Positions 38,000-49,130 of a stretch of DNA of 64,000 bases are shown in pieces. The position numbers and the translations under genes were made by a program. The DNA comes from Welwitschia mirabilis (lineage: Eukaryota > Gnetophyta > Gnetopsida > Welwitschiales): positions 87,341,488 through 87,405,487 of the forward strand of contig JBOZIK010000001.1 of NCBI GenBank assembly GCA_051453625.1. The letters are read 5' to 3'. Under the pieces are notes generated by a model. It worked only from the letters and a program-made list of their open reading frames with translations, ran no database searches and had not been told where the DNA came from. Numbering within the stretch: the stretch's first letter is position 1; the number at the start of each line of letters is the position of its first letter.

Positions 38000-39690
38000 G
38001 ATAAGTCTATTCTTTATTAATTTTATTTGATTTTTAATTACTTCTTTATTTCTCTTCTCCTCATTGTTGATTTTATCATTACTTGGATGTATGCTTTCTT
38101 TACTTTTTTCATTATGCTCTTTGATAGTATATCCCTATTTTTCATTATATTTATCAATATCATTGACTATATCATGCTATTCTTTATTAAACTCATTATT
38201 GTTTCATTGAGGATTATTTTCATTTTCTAAGTTGGTGAATTCCTCAAAAAGATCATTAAAAAATCATAGAAAGGAAATTTATCATTATGTAATGGAAGAT
38301 TTTTTGATATTTCTTAAGTTGAATATTCTTACTCTTTGTTGAATAATTCTATTATATCTAAACTATAATCACAATTTTCTACTGTTGAATTGCTATTATT
38401 GACTATCATCTCAAATTGTTCTTTGGATGACATGGGTGGATGACTTCCTTCATAATGTAAGTTCTCTACTAATTTTATTTCATTACTTAGATTCTCACTA
38501 TATCTCATATGTTAAACTTAATTTAAATATTAAACTCCTTCATCCTCATTACAAACTAGAGATATGATCTAATATTTCAATATAATCATCATCATCTTCT
38601 TCTTCCTCATCATTTTCATCATCTTGTTGCATGTCATTATTTTCTAATTTATTAAATTTATCAAAAGGAGAAATGTGATCATTATGTTTATCATGATTTA
38701 AAGAATTATTAGATTATTCATAAATTAACTCTTTTATTTCTTTATTTTCTAATAGGAATTGAATGGGGTTACAATCTAGATCATCATTTGAGAAATAATC
38801 GTCTTTATTCTTATTGTTAAATAATGGATTTAAATCATAATTGTTTTTCTTTTGTTATCTATCTCCTAATAAGTTTGATGTTGTAGGTTGATCCATACTT
38901 TCATTTTCTATGTTGAAACATGAATTGTTGTTACTTGTTATTTTGAAGGTCTCCTCATGTTTCTCAAAGTGGAATGTAGTAGGATAGGTTTTTTATGTAA
39001 AAAAACTTGATATTATTAAATTTGTAATAAATTTTGTTGAAACATTCTAATCAAATTTTCTAAGTTCTTATGGCATTTTATTATTTCATTTTCATTTCCT
39101 TAATCATTTCTGTTACTAAGTTATTTCTTTCTTTATAGTAACTTATAGTAAATGGATCTTCTTCTTTATAATAATGTATGAGAGATGGTTGTTCTTCATA
39201 ATGACTCATGGGAGATAGTTAGGATTCACTAAAATAATTATAGGATTTTTCACTAAATGAGGTGGAATTCCTAAAATTTTGTAAACCGTTATTGTTATTT
39301 TCAATTGAAGTTTGAAATTAAGGAGGAGGAAAATAAGAAGTTTGAAAAGAGGAAGGAGTTCTAGTCTTAACGTCATTGGAAGTTCTCTTGAATTGTTCTT
39401 AAAATATGTCTTTAAGTATCTTAATTTCATTATTCTTAGAACTTCTATATTTGTTCCTCCTTTCTTCATATTTTATTTCAATTAGTATTTCTCCTAGCAG
39501 CCTTTTATCATTATTCTTAATAGTGGATGAGAAGGATGAATAAGAAGAATTATTAATTTTAAGTTCTAAATCATCATTAGAAGATAAGTTACAAGAATTT
39601 TATCTTTTACATCTTATTTTAGCAATTATCTCTTCTACAATAACATTCTCATTTAAACTAGAGGGTTTTATCATGTTTATATTAAGTGAT
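38000..39690 (-). pseudogene. Unknown acidic/Ser-Asn-rich ORF in the gag position of the nested element
   Basis: Starting near 39687 the minus strand reads MIKPSSLNENVIVEEIIA and stays in one frame for about 200 codons, with only a few stops at probable Gln codons. This part is rich in Ser, Asn and Lys. After frame breaks it continues with an Asn/Asp-rich part and an acidic run near 38600 (DENDEEEEDDDDYIEILD), then a part with KEFPHFYPSLSLVLP near 37960. It sits just after the leader repeats, where gag starts in the element at 57929, but does not resemble Athila gag. The acidic run followed by EILD recalls the gag-protease linker there (EEDDVEILD). Function unknown. Confidence 0.5.
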
Positions 39691-39899
39691 ACTACTTATT
39701 AATAAGAATGGGATAAAATGATTTTTCTCCTATTCTATTATTTTCTCTTTGATTATAAAATCATAAAAGTAGGCAAAAACATTTCTTCAAATCTTGGAAA
39801 TTACATACTTTGGATATGCATACTTGTATTTTATTTTTCATCAAGTAAGCCTTTTCATCAAGTAAGCCTTCAGATTTTATCATGCCTTGTATGATCAGC

Positions 39900-40175
39900 A
39901 AAATATCTACCTATTCATCATCTTGTTCATCATCCAGACAATATCCTAGATAACTAAAAACAAAAAACAAAAAACACAGGAAATAAAAAATAGAATTATT
40001 AAAAACCAAAATAAAAACCTACTATCAATCATCTTCTATACCATTTGGATGATAAAGTAGATGACATCAACTTATTACATGATTAGAAATTGAGAAAAAA
40101 CCTATGGAAAAAAAATAACAGAAATACCTAACCATAGGTAATTATCCACCTATGTCATCTCAACAACAGATAGGA
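39900..40175 (-). repeat. Leader repeats with GTCATC/GATGAC module (nested element)
   Basis: Three degenerate units near 39920, 40035 and 40158, spaced roughly 115-125 bp, between the PBS region and the reading frame. The same arrangement with four units occurs at 59388-59800. Confidence 0.55.
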
Positions 40176-40226
40176 TGACAAGCTCAAAAAATGTGGAATG
40201 ACAAATGAAAAACATGAAAAAATGCA

Positions 40227-40249
40227 ATATATATATATATATATATATA
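40227..40249. repeat. (AT)n microsatellite
   Basis: Eleven and a half perfect AT units within the leader of the nested element. Confidence 0.9.
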
Positions 40250-40308
40250 CAATAAAAACACAATGCTACTATAAATAAATATCTGAATTGAAATCCAAAG
40301 CACTTTAA

Positions 40309-40412
40309 ATAATGATAATCCTTGAATTCCTTATGGCATTTCTGTATAATGGTATTAAACTTATCTAGATAATGATAATCCTTAAATTCCTTATGGCATT
40401 TCTGTATAATGG
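40309..40412 (-). repeat. Duplicated PBS-proximal segment
   Basis: A 44-base segment at 40309-40352 recurs at 40369-40412 (period 60) with a single difference (CTTGAATT against CTTAAATT). The right unit adjoins the 5' LTR and contains most of the decayed PBS, so the duplication gives two PBS-like sites. Confidence 0.85.
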
Positions 40413-40417
40413 AATCA
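40400..40417 (-). promoter_or_regulatory. Decayed primer binding site of the nested element
   Basis: Minus strand TGATTCCATTATACAGAA, three bases from the LTR end GTAACA. It occupies the same position as the tRNA-Asp PBS at 59204-59221; the following 40 bases align without gaps. It matches the tRNA-Asp complement at only 8 of 18 positions, so the assignment rests on homology to the other element. Confidence 0.5.
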
Positions 40418-40420
40418 ATA

Positions 40421-41657
40421 TGTTACAATGCATATTTATATCAATATTATTTCCTTTGTTAAATCTTATTAATTAAAAATATATGCATAAATACAACACA
40501 CTAATATAGATGGGAGTGGACCCAAATTTTATAATCCATCAAAGGCATTATGCAAGAAGAAAGAGGATTACTTTTCACAAAGTAAAGGTTCAAAATAAAA
40601 ATTAATAATTCAAGAAAATTAAATACATAGTGCAAATGCAAATGCAATTTGCTCTAAATTCAACATCTATCTAACTACTAAATATCTATCACTAAGATTA
40701 GCCTTGCATATTCTAGATCAACTAAGGAAACTGTCATTAATCCTAATCAACCTAAGTTATCAAGTACATCAAACATAATATGGAAAACATGCAATGATTA
40801 ATTTAAGAAATATGAAATGCAATGCAAGATCCTAAACTAATGATTTTGACCTTAATAAAGGTTTCCCTTGACGACTTATATCACAGATAAAGCTATCATA
40901 AAATCATAAGCAACATAAACAATAAGGGACATGCACATGAATATAATAAAATTAAAATATGATTTTCATTAAAGTTGAATCAATATCTTATTATAAAGTA
41001 GCAATATCTCAATGAAGGAGACACAACCTAATACTAAGGAAGACCAGTCTTTGCAACTAATGGATGGACCTCTATCCCTTTGATCTTCTGTCATGAGATT
41101 TTTAGATGCAATAAAGATGATTGGATTTGAGGGTAAAGGTACTATTTATTAACAACAATAGACTCTAACAATAGAAAATCTAACAATCACATTAAAACCC
41201 TAACAATGCATATAAAGTACATGATACATTGCATAAGTTAAGTAAAGTTTAATACATTAATCAAAATTAAATTATCATCCTAAGTGTTATATAAATAATG
41301 ATGGGAATGATGACACATCAAGAGAGTTCTATATTTAGCCTTTATGTTAGTCTAATTAGCATCCTTATCAACATGTAAGTGGTGTCATCGTGGTTTGTCA
41401 TCCAAATGATGAAGGGGAAGACAACCTTCTTAAATCTCTTTATTAAGTTAAATTGTTCTTAAAGCTTATTAATTCCTCCTAAAAATGTGAAGTACTAGAA
41501 TTAGTCCAAAATGACGTCAAATGTATTGGTATTTACACATTTTCATGATTTTCTTATTAATTTTCAATAATCATCATTTTATGCTTAAACCTATCTAAAG
41601 GTCATGGAAAACTAATCAAAATACCCTATTAAAAACGTATAATTTGGTACCACAACA
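40421..41657 (-). repeat. 5' LTR of the nested element
   Basis: Partner of 32321-33556. It runs from TGTTACAATG to CACAACA on the plus strand. Contains GTCATC/GATGAC modules near 41290-41425. Confidence 0.88.
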
Positions 41658-41662
41658 AATAC
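41658..41662. repeat. Right target-site duplication of the nested element (AATAC)
   Basis: Pairs with AGTAC at 32316-32320. Confidence 0.65.
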
Positions 41663-42939
41663 ATTAATGCATACATTTCCTATGATATCTAAGTTGATAT
41701 TCATATTAACTAATGTAGACTAAGAACGAATTAGTACTACTACTTGGAAAATTTATCAAATGCATGTTTAATGAATTAGAAACCATAGCTAAAGGTTTTG
41801 TCTCAACTAGTGGTGGGAACATTTATTATGCATATTTGATGGATTTAGATCTTAAATAATATTAATAATTTTTCACAATACATTAGATGAATGTAAAGTG
41901 GAAGGTTGAATACTAGATGGAGGAGATAGTATAAAGGAGAAAACATTAAAACAATGGTTATCAGGCTATTAAATGGAAAAAAAGTTTAAATTCTAGAAGA
42001 GTTACAAAATATTTTCAAGAAGTGTGAAGTAGGCATCATTCAATGAAACTCTTAAGTAAATCTTAATTTGATGGTGATATTAATCATAAAAGATGTGAGA
42101 TAGAAGCAAAGGTATTTTTAGAGTAAATAAAAATATGAGGAAGGCTGGTGAAGATCATAAGAACGAGGATGTATCATGTGGCTGAGAAGAATGCTTTTTG
42201 TTAATATTGGTAGCAATTCAGTAAAATTATAATGCTTGCATTTCTTAATGTGTGTTTTAGATGGAATAATGATTAAGAAGAAGGTAAGTTGATTGAGTGA
42301 CTAGTTGTTTGAGTATTTACAGTCACTTATTATTTTATTTATAATATATGTTAGCATTAATGTTAAGGACATCATCCATATCACACATGAATCCCTCCTT
42401 TTAATAACTGCTCCTTCTTAGAATCTATGCAAGAACAAATGATTTATGCCAAAATCTCAAACTTTCAACTATTGTTGATTTAGAGTTACTTAATCTATGA
42501 CCTTATTTTTAAAAATGTAGGTGCACACATTATTATATGTGGTTTCATCCCATACAACTCTCTTTAATATACCATAACATAAGCTTATATAGGGATCCAG
42601 TGTATCTGCCATTGGGATTAACCATTATCAAGTGGCTTTCTTGTGTGCCCCAGAATTTTTCTAAAGTTTATTTTTTAATGATATTTCTTTATCATGCAAC
42701 TTTTATTACCTCTTTTAAATCTTTGATGACATCATATATGATAAGTATAAATGTTGTTCTTATCAAACTAATGGCATCTACACCATATCATGGTTTCTTA
42801 AGTGGACCCTCTTTATCATGTGGTATAACTTAAGTATACTTATTTAACAACATTCCTCCTCATTATATAATTTATTTATAGTATTAGCGTGCTAAATATT
42901 GTATCCATATCACATTAGTATTGTCTTTGTTTTAACCTA
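41663..42939. other. 5' interior of the outer element, nothing recognised
   Basis: About 1.3 kb between the nested insertion and the PBS, where gag would be expected. Broken in all frames; a 98-codon plus-strand frame at 42537-42833 runs against the element and has no motif. Confidence 0.35.
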
Positions 42940-42951
42940 GCTCTAACACCA
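42940..42951 (-). promoter_or_regulatory. Primer binding site, tRNA-iMet (outer element)
   Basis: Minus strand TGGTGTTAGAGC against the canonical TGGTATCAGAGC: 10 of 12 match and both differences are transitions. It lies two bases from the LTR end GATTTTACA. Confidence 0.75.
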
Positions 42952-42953
42952 AA

Positions 42954-44924
42954 TGTAAAATCAAACTTTTCTTTGAACTGAAAAACATTACTTTTCTTAA
43001 AACATTACTATAAGTTAAATGATTTTAAGAGAGTTTTACTCCATAATGTCTACTTAAAAACTATAAATGATATTATATATAAAAAATAAATCACATCTGG
43101 CCTATCCTCCCTGAGAAGTTATAACTTCATTCAATAATAACTATCCCTAATCTGGCCCCCTCCTCTAAGATATCTTAAAAGTTCCATCTTTGCATAAATA
43201 TTTAAGAACAACTTATTAGAAGAAATGATGAAGAGATGATTAATTTTAAATAATTGTCTAATTATTATATGATAAATTAATGTTCTTTAATTATTCTAAC
43301 AAATTATATTAAAGATTCTATTAATCTGAATATATAGTTTTCTAACAAGAGAATTGAAGATGAAAATATAAATATTTTTAATAAGAAAATTTGAATTTAT
43401 TACATCTGCAGTTACAAGATTGAGAAGGTATAATAAGAAAATACATGATTTAGTTGGAAATAATTCTCAAGACCATAACAATTACATCACTATAAATTCA
43501 AGATACATAAAGAACTATAGATTTCACTCCAACATAAAATTTTTAACATAAATTGGAATAATAATATCCATTTGTTTATGCCCTCTTTAGCATTCAAGCT
43601 TTAGTTTTATCACTATTTACACAAGAAATATGGAGCAAGATTCATGAAAATTTTAGATCTCCTAGTATGAACTAGATAAGAGAAGATTAAAATTTAAAGA
43701 CTTCAAGTCTTAGGATCGATAAGATAAGAATCAAGATTTTTAATAATGATAAACATTTTAAGAATTTCAAATGATAATCTTTTGAATATGATATGAGAAA
43801 TAACTAGTTTTTCAAATAATTTTTCATCATAAATATTTTTCCTCCACTACTTAATTTGGTAATTTATGGGATTCACTACCTCTCTAGATAATCTATGAAT
43901 TTCTCATAATATTTGTTTCATATATCATCTTAATCCACTACCTCACTCACTAATATGTGGAGTCGATTGCCTCATTTGATGATATTATGATACAATCAAT
44001 CATCAATTTCATTACCTTATTTAGTGATCTATGGATTCTTACATTTCATTGCCTCATTTAGTGATCTATGGAAACCTCATTTTTATGATATTACAAGAGT
44101 CTAAGATATTAAAGAAAACATAAGAAAGATATATTGGCAAAACATAAATCCTCCACAAGAATAACTTTGAATTTAGTTTCATAAGTGTTTTTCCAAGTAA
44201 AAGATAATAGAAGTTGGGATTCATAACTAGGAATGTAACTCTTCAAGTACCAAAAACATTTATTTCTAACATATTTACAATATTTGTAATAAAATAAGTA
44301 AAAATAAAAATGTGTAAAAGAATGAATGCAATGAAAGAAGTAAATTAATGATGTAAGAATGAAATAAAACCACACCTATATTTAATTGTAATATCTAAAG
44401 ACTTCAAGGCTCTTCCAAGATTTTAAAGCTCTAAGGTTTTCTAAGCTCTAAGTTAAAATTACCAGGATGTAATAATAAGGGCTTTCTCAAAGATAAGCAA
44501 AATATAGGGAGAGGAAATTTCTGTTTATAACATGAGGATGTGAGGATTATAAGAAGACTCAAAAATACAAAGAGATACCATCATGAAGTGGAGGTGGTGA
44601 AGGTGATGGAGGTTTCATAATGCCTCATCATTACTTACATGGCCACTTGATGCATAATTATTCATCATAATAAATATAGATGACTTTTATTCTACCACAT
44701 GCAATTTTCGAAATGAAGAATTAAAATGAGCCATCACATATTAATAGTTTTTCATGTAAAAAAAATAAGACGATGATGCATAATCACATAAGGAAAATAA
44801 TATTAATGCAATCACTAAAGATCATTCTTGTTAAGGATTATAATAAAATAATATTATGGCTTTTAGAAAATGGAGACCTTAAAAGTACAAAATATTACAC
44901 GTTATAATGTCATCTTAATAAACA
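42954..44924 (-). repeat. 5' LTR of the outer element
   Basis: Aligns with 24844-26818. It runs from TGTAAAATC to AATAAACA on the plus strand. The tandem motif lies at 43850-44075. Confidence 0.82.
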
Positions 44925-44956
44925 CAAAATTTTCCACATTAATAATAATACTTGAA

Positions 44957-45093
44957 TCATGGAAATAGAGTTATTATCTAATTATAGACATCTTAATAGT
45001 ATACTGGTTCTCTTATAATTTTTTGGTTGTGACTTTGATTTTCAAAAATATCTTTTAATAAAAAAATAGACTTATCATCATGTGTCATGAGAA
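44957..45093 (+). repeat. SINE-like, tRNA-derived fragment A
   Basis: About 135 bp related to 45786-45920. The shared order is ATAGAGTTATT, GCTCTTATAAT or TTCTCTTATAAT, then a B-box-like GACTTTGATTTTC and a pyrimidine-poor tail. A and B box remnants suggest a tRNA-derived SINE; badly decayed. Confidence 0.4.
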
Positions 45094-45410
45094 ACTTATA
45101 GGACAATTTAAATAATATCTTTCTATTTATTTTTTCAATGAAAATTATGGCATATTTGATTATTATTCTTCTCTTCTTAAGTAAATTACCTTATGTATAT
45201 ATAATATCATTAGAAATTTATTACAAATATAATTCTAATTATCTTTTAAGTCTTTTAGAAGGAATAATTTTTATGTGAACTAATGGGTTCTAAAGGGGTG
45301 TAGGTAAACTTTATTTTTTAGCATGTATTTATATTTTAACTTTACTATTTTACTTCTTTAAAGACACTAGATAGTATTAACATGGAATGATTAAAGAAAT
45401 AACATAAGTA
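45088..45410 (-). pseudogene. LINE pre-RT fragment, copy B
   Basis: Same-orientation match of 24548-24843, covering only the segment before the RT core. It is joined at its left side to the SINE-like sequence rather than to RT sequence, so it is a separate truncated copy or a duplicated piece rather than the far side of one interrupted LINE. Confidence 0.55.
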
Positions 45411-46650
45411 CTTATTGAGTCATGATGGATATATTTACAACATGTAAGAGTTTTTTAATGTATCTTGCATGATATAGTCTTAGAAAATAACATTATTTTA
45501 AGTAATGAAACATGTGTGTGAATATACTAAGAATAACAAATAGTAGATAACAATAAAATATGATTTAAAAATAATAATATTAATTTAAAAATATTTTATA
45601 ATAAAAGTAAATAATAATATAATATAAATTAATTTGATAGCATCAAACATGATCTTCACATGATGAATTTAATATAGTTTTAAATAGTTTTTTTGATGTG
45701 TAAGTGTATTATAATAATATTAAAAAGAAAAATTTATCAATTTAAATATATATATTTTTAAATTTTTTACTATTACTACTTAAATCATAAAAATAGAGTT
45801 ATTGTTAGAGATATCTTCATGGTAGAGTAGTGCTCTTATAATGTTTTTATTGTAAGTTTGATTTCTTAAAAAAGCCTTTTAATCAAAAACAAAAAGGCCT
45901 CATTATCACATGTCATGAATCCTAATGTTAAGGAATAGCAATTTAATCCTACATAGATAATAAACATTGTTATGAATAAATTCCTTTTAATTAATCTTCT
46001 TGATTAGGATACTAAAATGGAGTATTGTTTCAATTCTCTAATGTATTATTGTTTGTTAAGAAATGACTTATGAAATGAAATTACAAGTTTTAACTGTTAT
46101 TTAAGACATATGAGTCTTATAAAAGATGTTTAATATTATTCATCATTCTTCACTCAAGTCATAGGATGCTCTAGTTAAGGCATAGGTTAGAATAGATTGG
46201 TTGCAATTCTTAAAAACCTAACCTAATTACCTAGTGTCCTTAGAGAAAATACCTTGAAGGTAGATCCTCCTCTTATTAGTTAAGCTAGACCAATCTCTAT
46301 AGTAATGAAAACTTATGCTTAGAGAGAGTCAATGATTACTTAATAAAAATAAGTTTTATTTTATCATGTTTTAAATAATTCCATCATCTTAATTTCTATT
46401 TAAAATACAAAAGATTCATATTATTATTTTCTTGTTTATGATTTTAATAAATAATATTTTAACTTTATCATTAGGTTAAAATTTTAAGATAGTAAAATAT
46501 CATAATTTAGACTTTTAGTTTTAATAAAAAGAAGACATCACCTCATTTTATTCTATTTTAAAGTGTAGAAACTTAAGAGTTGAGGAGAATTTTCCTTATA
46601 GATAAAAAATTATTATTGATTCTAATTTAAAGCAGGTAAATTTCTTTCAT
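45411..46650. other. AT-rich DNA with a second SINE-like fragment
   Basis: No coding motif seen apart from the SINE-like repeat at 45786-45920. Confidence 0.35.
45786..45920 (+). repeat. SINE-like, tRNA-derived fragment B
   Basis: ATGGTAGAGT followed about 35 bases later by GTAAGTTTGATTTC resembles the A and B boxes of tRNA-derived SINEs (B box GGTTCGANTCC with CpG decay). It is related to 44957-45093. Confidence 0.42.
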
Positions 46651-46689
46651 TATTTGATGAATTATGAAAAGGCAAATACTTTGGGCATT

Positions 46690-47270
46690 TCACTCTGATA
46701 AAGTTTATTTTTGAAAATGATTGGGAATTATAGGATCCCTAAAAGAAAATAATTATCTAATTTCATTCTTAAAATATAGAATTATAAAATCTAAGTGACT
46801 TTTAGATATCAAATTTTATATGCCTAAAAGAAGTTATTTCTATATTGTCATGAAGTAAAAAGAGGTGGAGTTCTTATTTGTGCTTTAAAAATTTACTGTC
46901 CTTACTTAATCAATTTTGATTCTATCTAAGAAGATAGAGATATATGGATTTCATAAATATTTTTAAATTAACTTTTGATATCTATTTAATGTATCCCTCT
47001 TGTCATTCTAAAGAAAGAGCTATATTTTAAAATTAATTAATGAATGATCTTCTTGAGTTTATATAGACTATTTGTAATGACTTGAATAGGTGTTTTTAAT
47101 AAATTAGGAGGAGCACCTTTATTTTTAGTTAAATGAATGAATGGATTATTATTCATTCAAATCTAAATTCTAGCTATTAGATCCTAATTTTGGTAGGAAT
47201 AATTAGGTGGTAATTAGTTTACATGATTTAATTATATATCTATTATGAAAATAATATTTCATAAATAAGA
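46690..47270 (+). pseudogene. LINE endonuclease remnant (5' piece)
   Basis: Plus-strand reading gives fragments in the order expected of the L1 apurinic-type endonuclease. They are RGGVLICALK near 46865, a stretch ending MYPSCHSKERAIF near 47000 (the place of the IYAP...KR motif), and NKLGGAPLFLV near 47100 (the place of the EK-GG motif after GDFN). Frame breaks and stops are frequent. The right side is cut by copia element 2; the same LINE appears to resume at 56512. Confidence 0.5.
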
Positions 47271-48623
47271 TGATTTAGGATTGAGAACCTTAGAAGAGGG
47301 GGAATAAGGGTGAATAGGATTCTAAAAATTTAATAGAATAACTTCACAAAAATAAATTCACTTGAAATGAACATAGAAAATTATGCAAGTAGACTGAAAC
47401 TATCCTAAAAAAAAAAAGAACAGAAAGCATAGAAATACCAATGAGAAGAACATAAGATTTATAGTGGTTCAGTAAACCATCTACTCCACTCTTGATGATC
47501 AGATTCTATCCAAGCCTGATCTAGGTCTCCATTAATTTCTTTTTAGGTATTTGAGGTTCACCTGCAACCTTAACAAATGGACTTTTTTGAGGCTTAGTGT
47601 CAACCTTTTACCAAAAAGTAAAGTAGTGATAATAATGGTCCAAAATGCATAGGTTTCACATGATACTTGGCTTAAGAATGGTATCGCTACACTACTTGAG
47701 ACGTTTATGTAATAAAAAATCAGACAATGCAATATACTTAACTAAGTATGCAAATATCCTATAGTTCTTGTTTCATCTTTAGTTAGGTAAGAGATGCCTA
47801 TGAGTACATTGAATTATTTTAAAAAGATTCAAAAGTGGTCCTATGATTTTGACTCTTGAACAACATATAGTGAAAGACTTTTATGATTTTTACAAGTAAA
47901 AAGACTTTTTAATGAACATAAAATGGACTCATAATAGCTAGAAAAATCCCATTTTCATCACAACTAGTCAATCCCTAAAAAGTTTGATTTACCTCATTTG
48001 GTACCATCAATAAAGTCAGTTACCCTCATGTTCTTTTGATTGATTCCTATTTCTTATGGGTCCATGTTTGGTGAATCCTTTAAGGATCAGCCAACCACTT
48101 ATCTGGTCACCTGCATATTTATCTGGTCATCCCCTTGCTTAGAAAAAACTACAATACTATTTTTTACTTTAGGTATGGTTGATCCCATAAATGTCTAGTT
48201 GATCCCTTACTAATAAAGTGTAAATGCCACTCTAGGTCTAGTTGATTCCTCAGGAATCTGGTTGATCCTAAACCATTAGTTATAACTTATTGATGCTTAG
48301 ATTAGGTTAACCCCTGAGGAATCCAATCAACCCCTTGATGATCAGCTAAGAAGTATTATATGCATAGGTTTGGTCAACCCCTTATGTGTTTGGTTAATTC
48401 CTTTAAAATTAGTTCATTTTTTTGTAAACTTCAAGTGCAGTTAACCCCTTAGAAGTTTGTTTGACCTCTTAGGAGAGTATAAAAACTGATAGGTTTAAGA
48501 TCAAAATGTGAAAAATTATTTCAGGTTCTGACCTACAATGATTAATATTTTTTGCATAAGATACAACATGTTTTTCTAAATGAAAAACATTAGTTTGACA
48601 TCAATTTGGTAAATAATGACTCA
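47271..48623 (-). repeat. 3' LTR of copia element 2
   Basis: Aligns with 55156-56511. Ends GACTCA on the plus strand. The U3 half (about 47960-48480) carries paired GGTTGATCCC, GTCAACCCC and GTTAACCCC motifs like those of element 1. Confidence 0.88.
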
Positions 48624-48650
48624 CTAATTTCCCCTTTTGATATTGATGAA
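48624..48650 (-). promoter_or_regulatory. Polypurine tract of copia element 2
   Basis: Minus strand CATCAATATCAAAAGGGGAA followed by ATTAG and the LTR start TGAGTC. A well-kept copia-type tract. Confidence 0.8.
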
Positions 48651-49130
48651 AAACTTTTTCTTAGTTTAAAATATTAATTTTGGATAAACCCGCTCACTAA
48701 ATTCCTATTAACATATTTAAAAGATATTAAACATTTTATATCAAATAGGACATTTTAGAAAGATTCTAACTTATGGCATAATTAAAACAATTTATGATAC
48801 AATCTGTGAGATATGAAAATGCCAAAATATATGTGATAAACATCATTTTGTTCATGAATTATTTAATAACCATAAGATATAACGAAAATTAGAGTTCATG
48901 ATGAAAATAGATGTGCACTAAATATGTGAGATAGATATTATAGTTTATGATAACCAAGTATATTTCTATTACTGAAAGTTAAACATTATAATAAAAAGTG
49001 ATCAGCAAAAGCAAATACAACTAAAAATAGTAAGAACAACTAATTAATTCTCCCCTTTTGATATAAGTGGTGAAGGAGAGAAGAAACACAAGCATGAAAA
49101 TTTTTCAAAAAGAAAAGCAGAAAAAGAGGA

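Larger units (their letters stand above)
32321..41657 (-). mobile_element. Nested LTR element, Athila-family LTRs, apparently non-autonomous
   Basis: LTRs 32321-33556 and 40421-41657 (about 1.24 kb each) flank a 6.9 kb interior. The minus-strand LTR starts TGTTG and ends GTAACA. A purine tract abuts the 3' LTR, and sequence next to the 5' LTR aligns base for base in length with the PBS region of the element at 57929. The LTRs match that element closely: both contain AGGTCCATCCA, then TTCCTTAG, TTAGG and CTACT in order. The readable interior shows no Athila gag, protease, RT or integrase motif, but does carry an acidic, unrecognised reading frame. This fits a LARD-like derivative mobilised in trans. 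A 645-N gap limits certainty. Confidence 0.85.
24844..44924 (-). mobile_element. Outer LTR retrotransposon carrying a nested insertion
   Basis: Two direct repeats of about 1.97 kb (24844-26818 and 42954-44924) behave as LTRs of a minus-strand element. Just inside the right copy is a decayed initiator-Met PBS. The right copy ends AATAAACA and the left one AATAAATA, a C-to-T change. Removing the nested 9.3 kb element (32321-41657) leaves an interior of about 6.8 kb, normal for an autonomous element. I could not recognise pol domains with confidence, so clade is open. A short 3' reading next to the left LTR resembles a gypsy polyprotein tail. No convincing target duplication of the outer element was found. 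Confidence 0.78.

Noticed and set aside
38027-38230. Plus-strand 67-codon very hydrophobic frame resembling a membrane protein
   Set aside because: It is antisense to the Asn/Lys/Asp-rich reading of the nested element; A/T-rich codons read backwards give Ile, Phe and Leu.
42537-42833. Plus-strand 98-codon frame with ordinary composition
   Set aside because: Opposite to the outer element's strand, no domain recognised, no splice or promoter context; not enough to call a gene.
44109-44375. Minus-strand 88-codon Phe/Tyr-rich frame
   Set aside because: Lies inside the outer element's 5' LTR; its partner LTR does not keep the frame.
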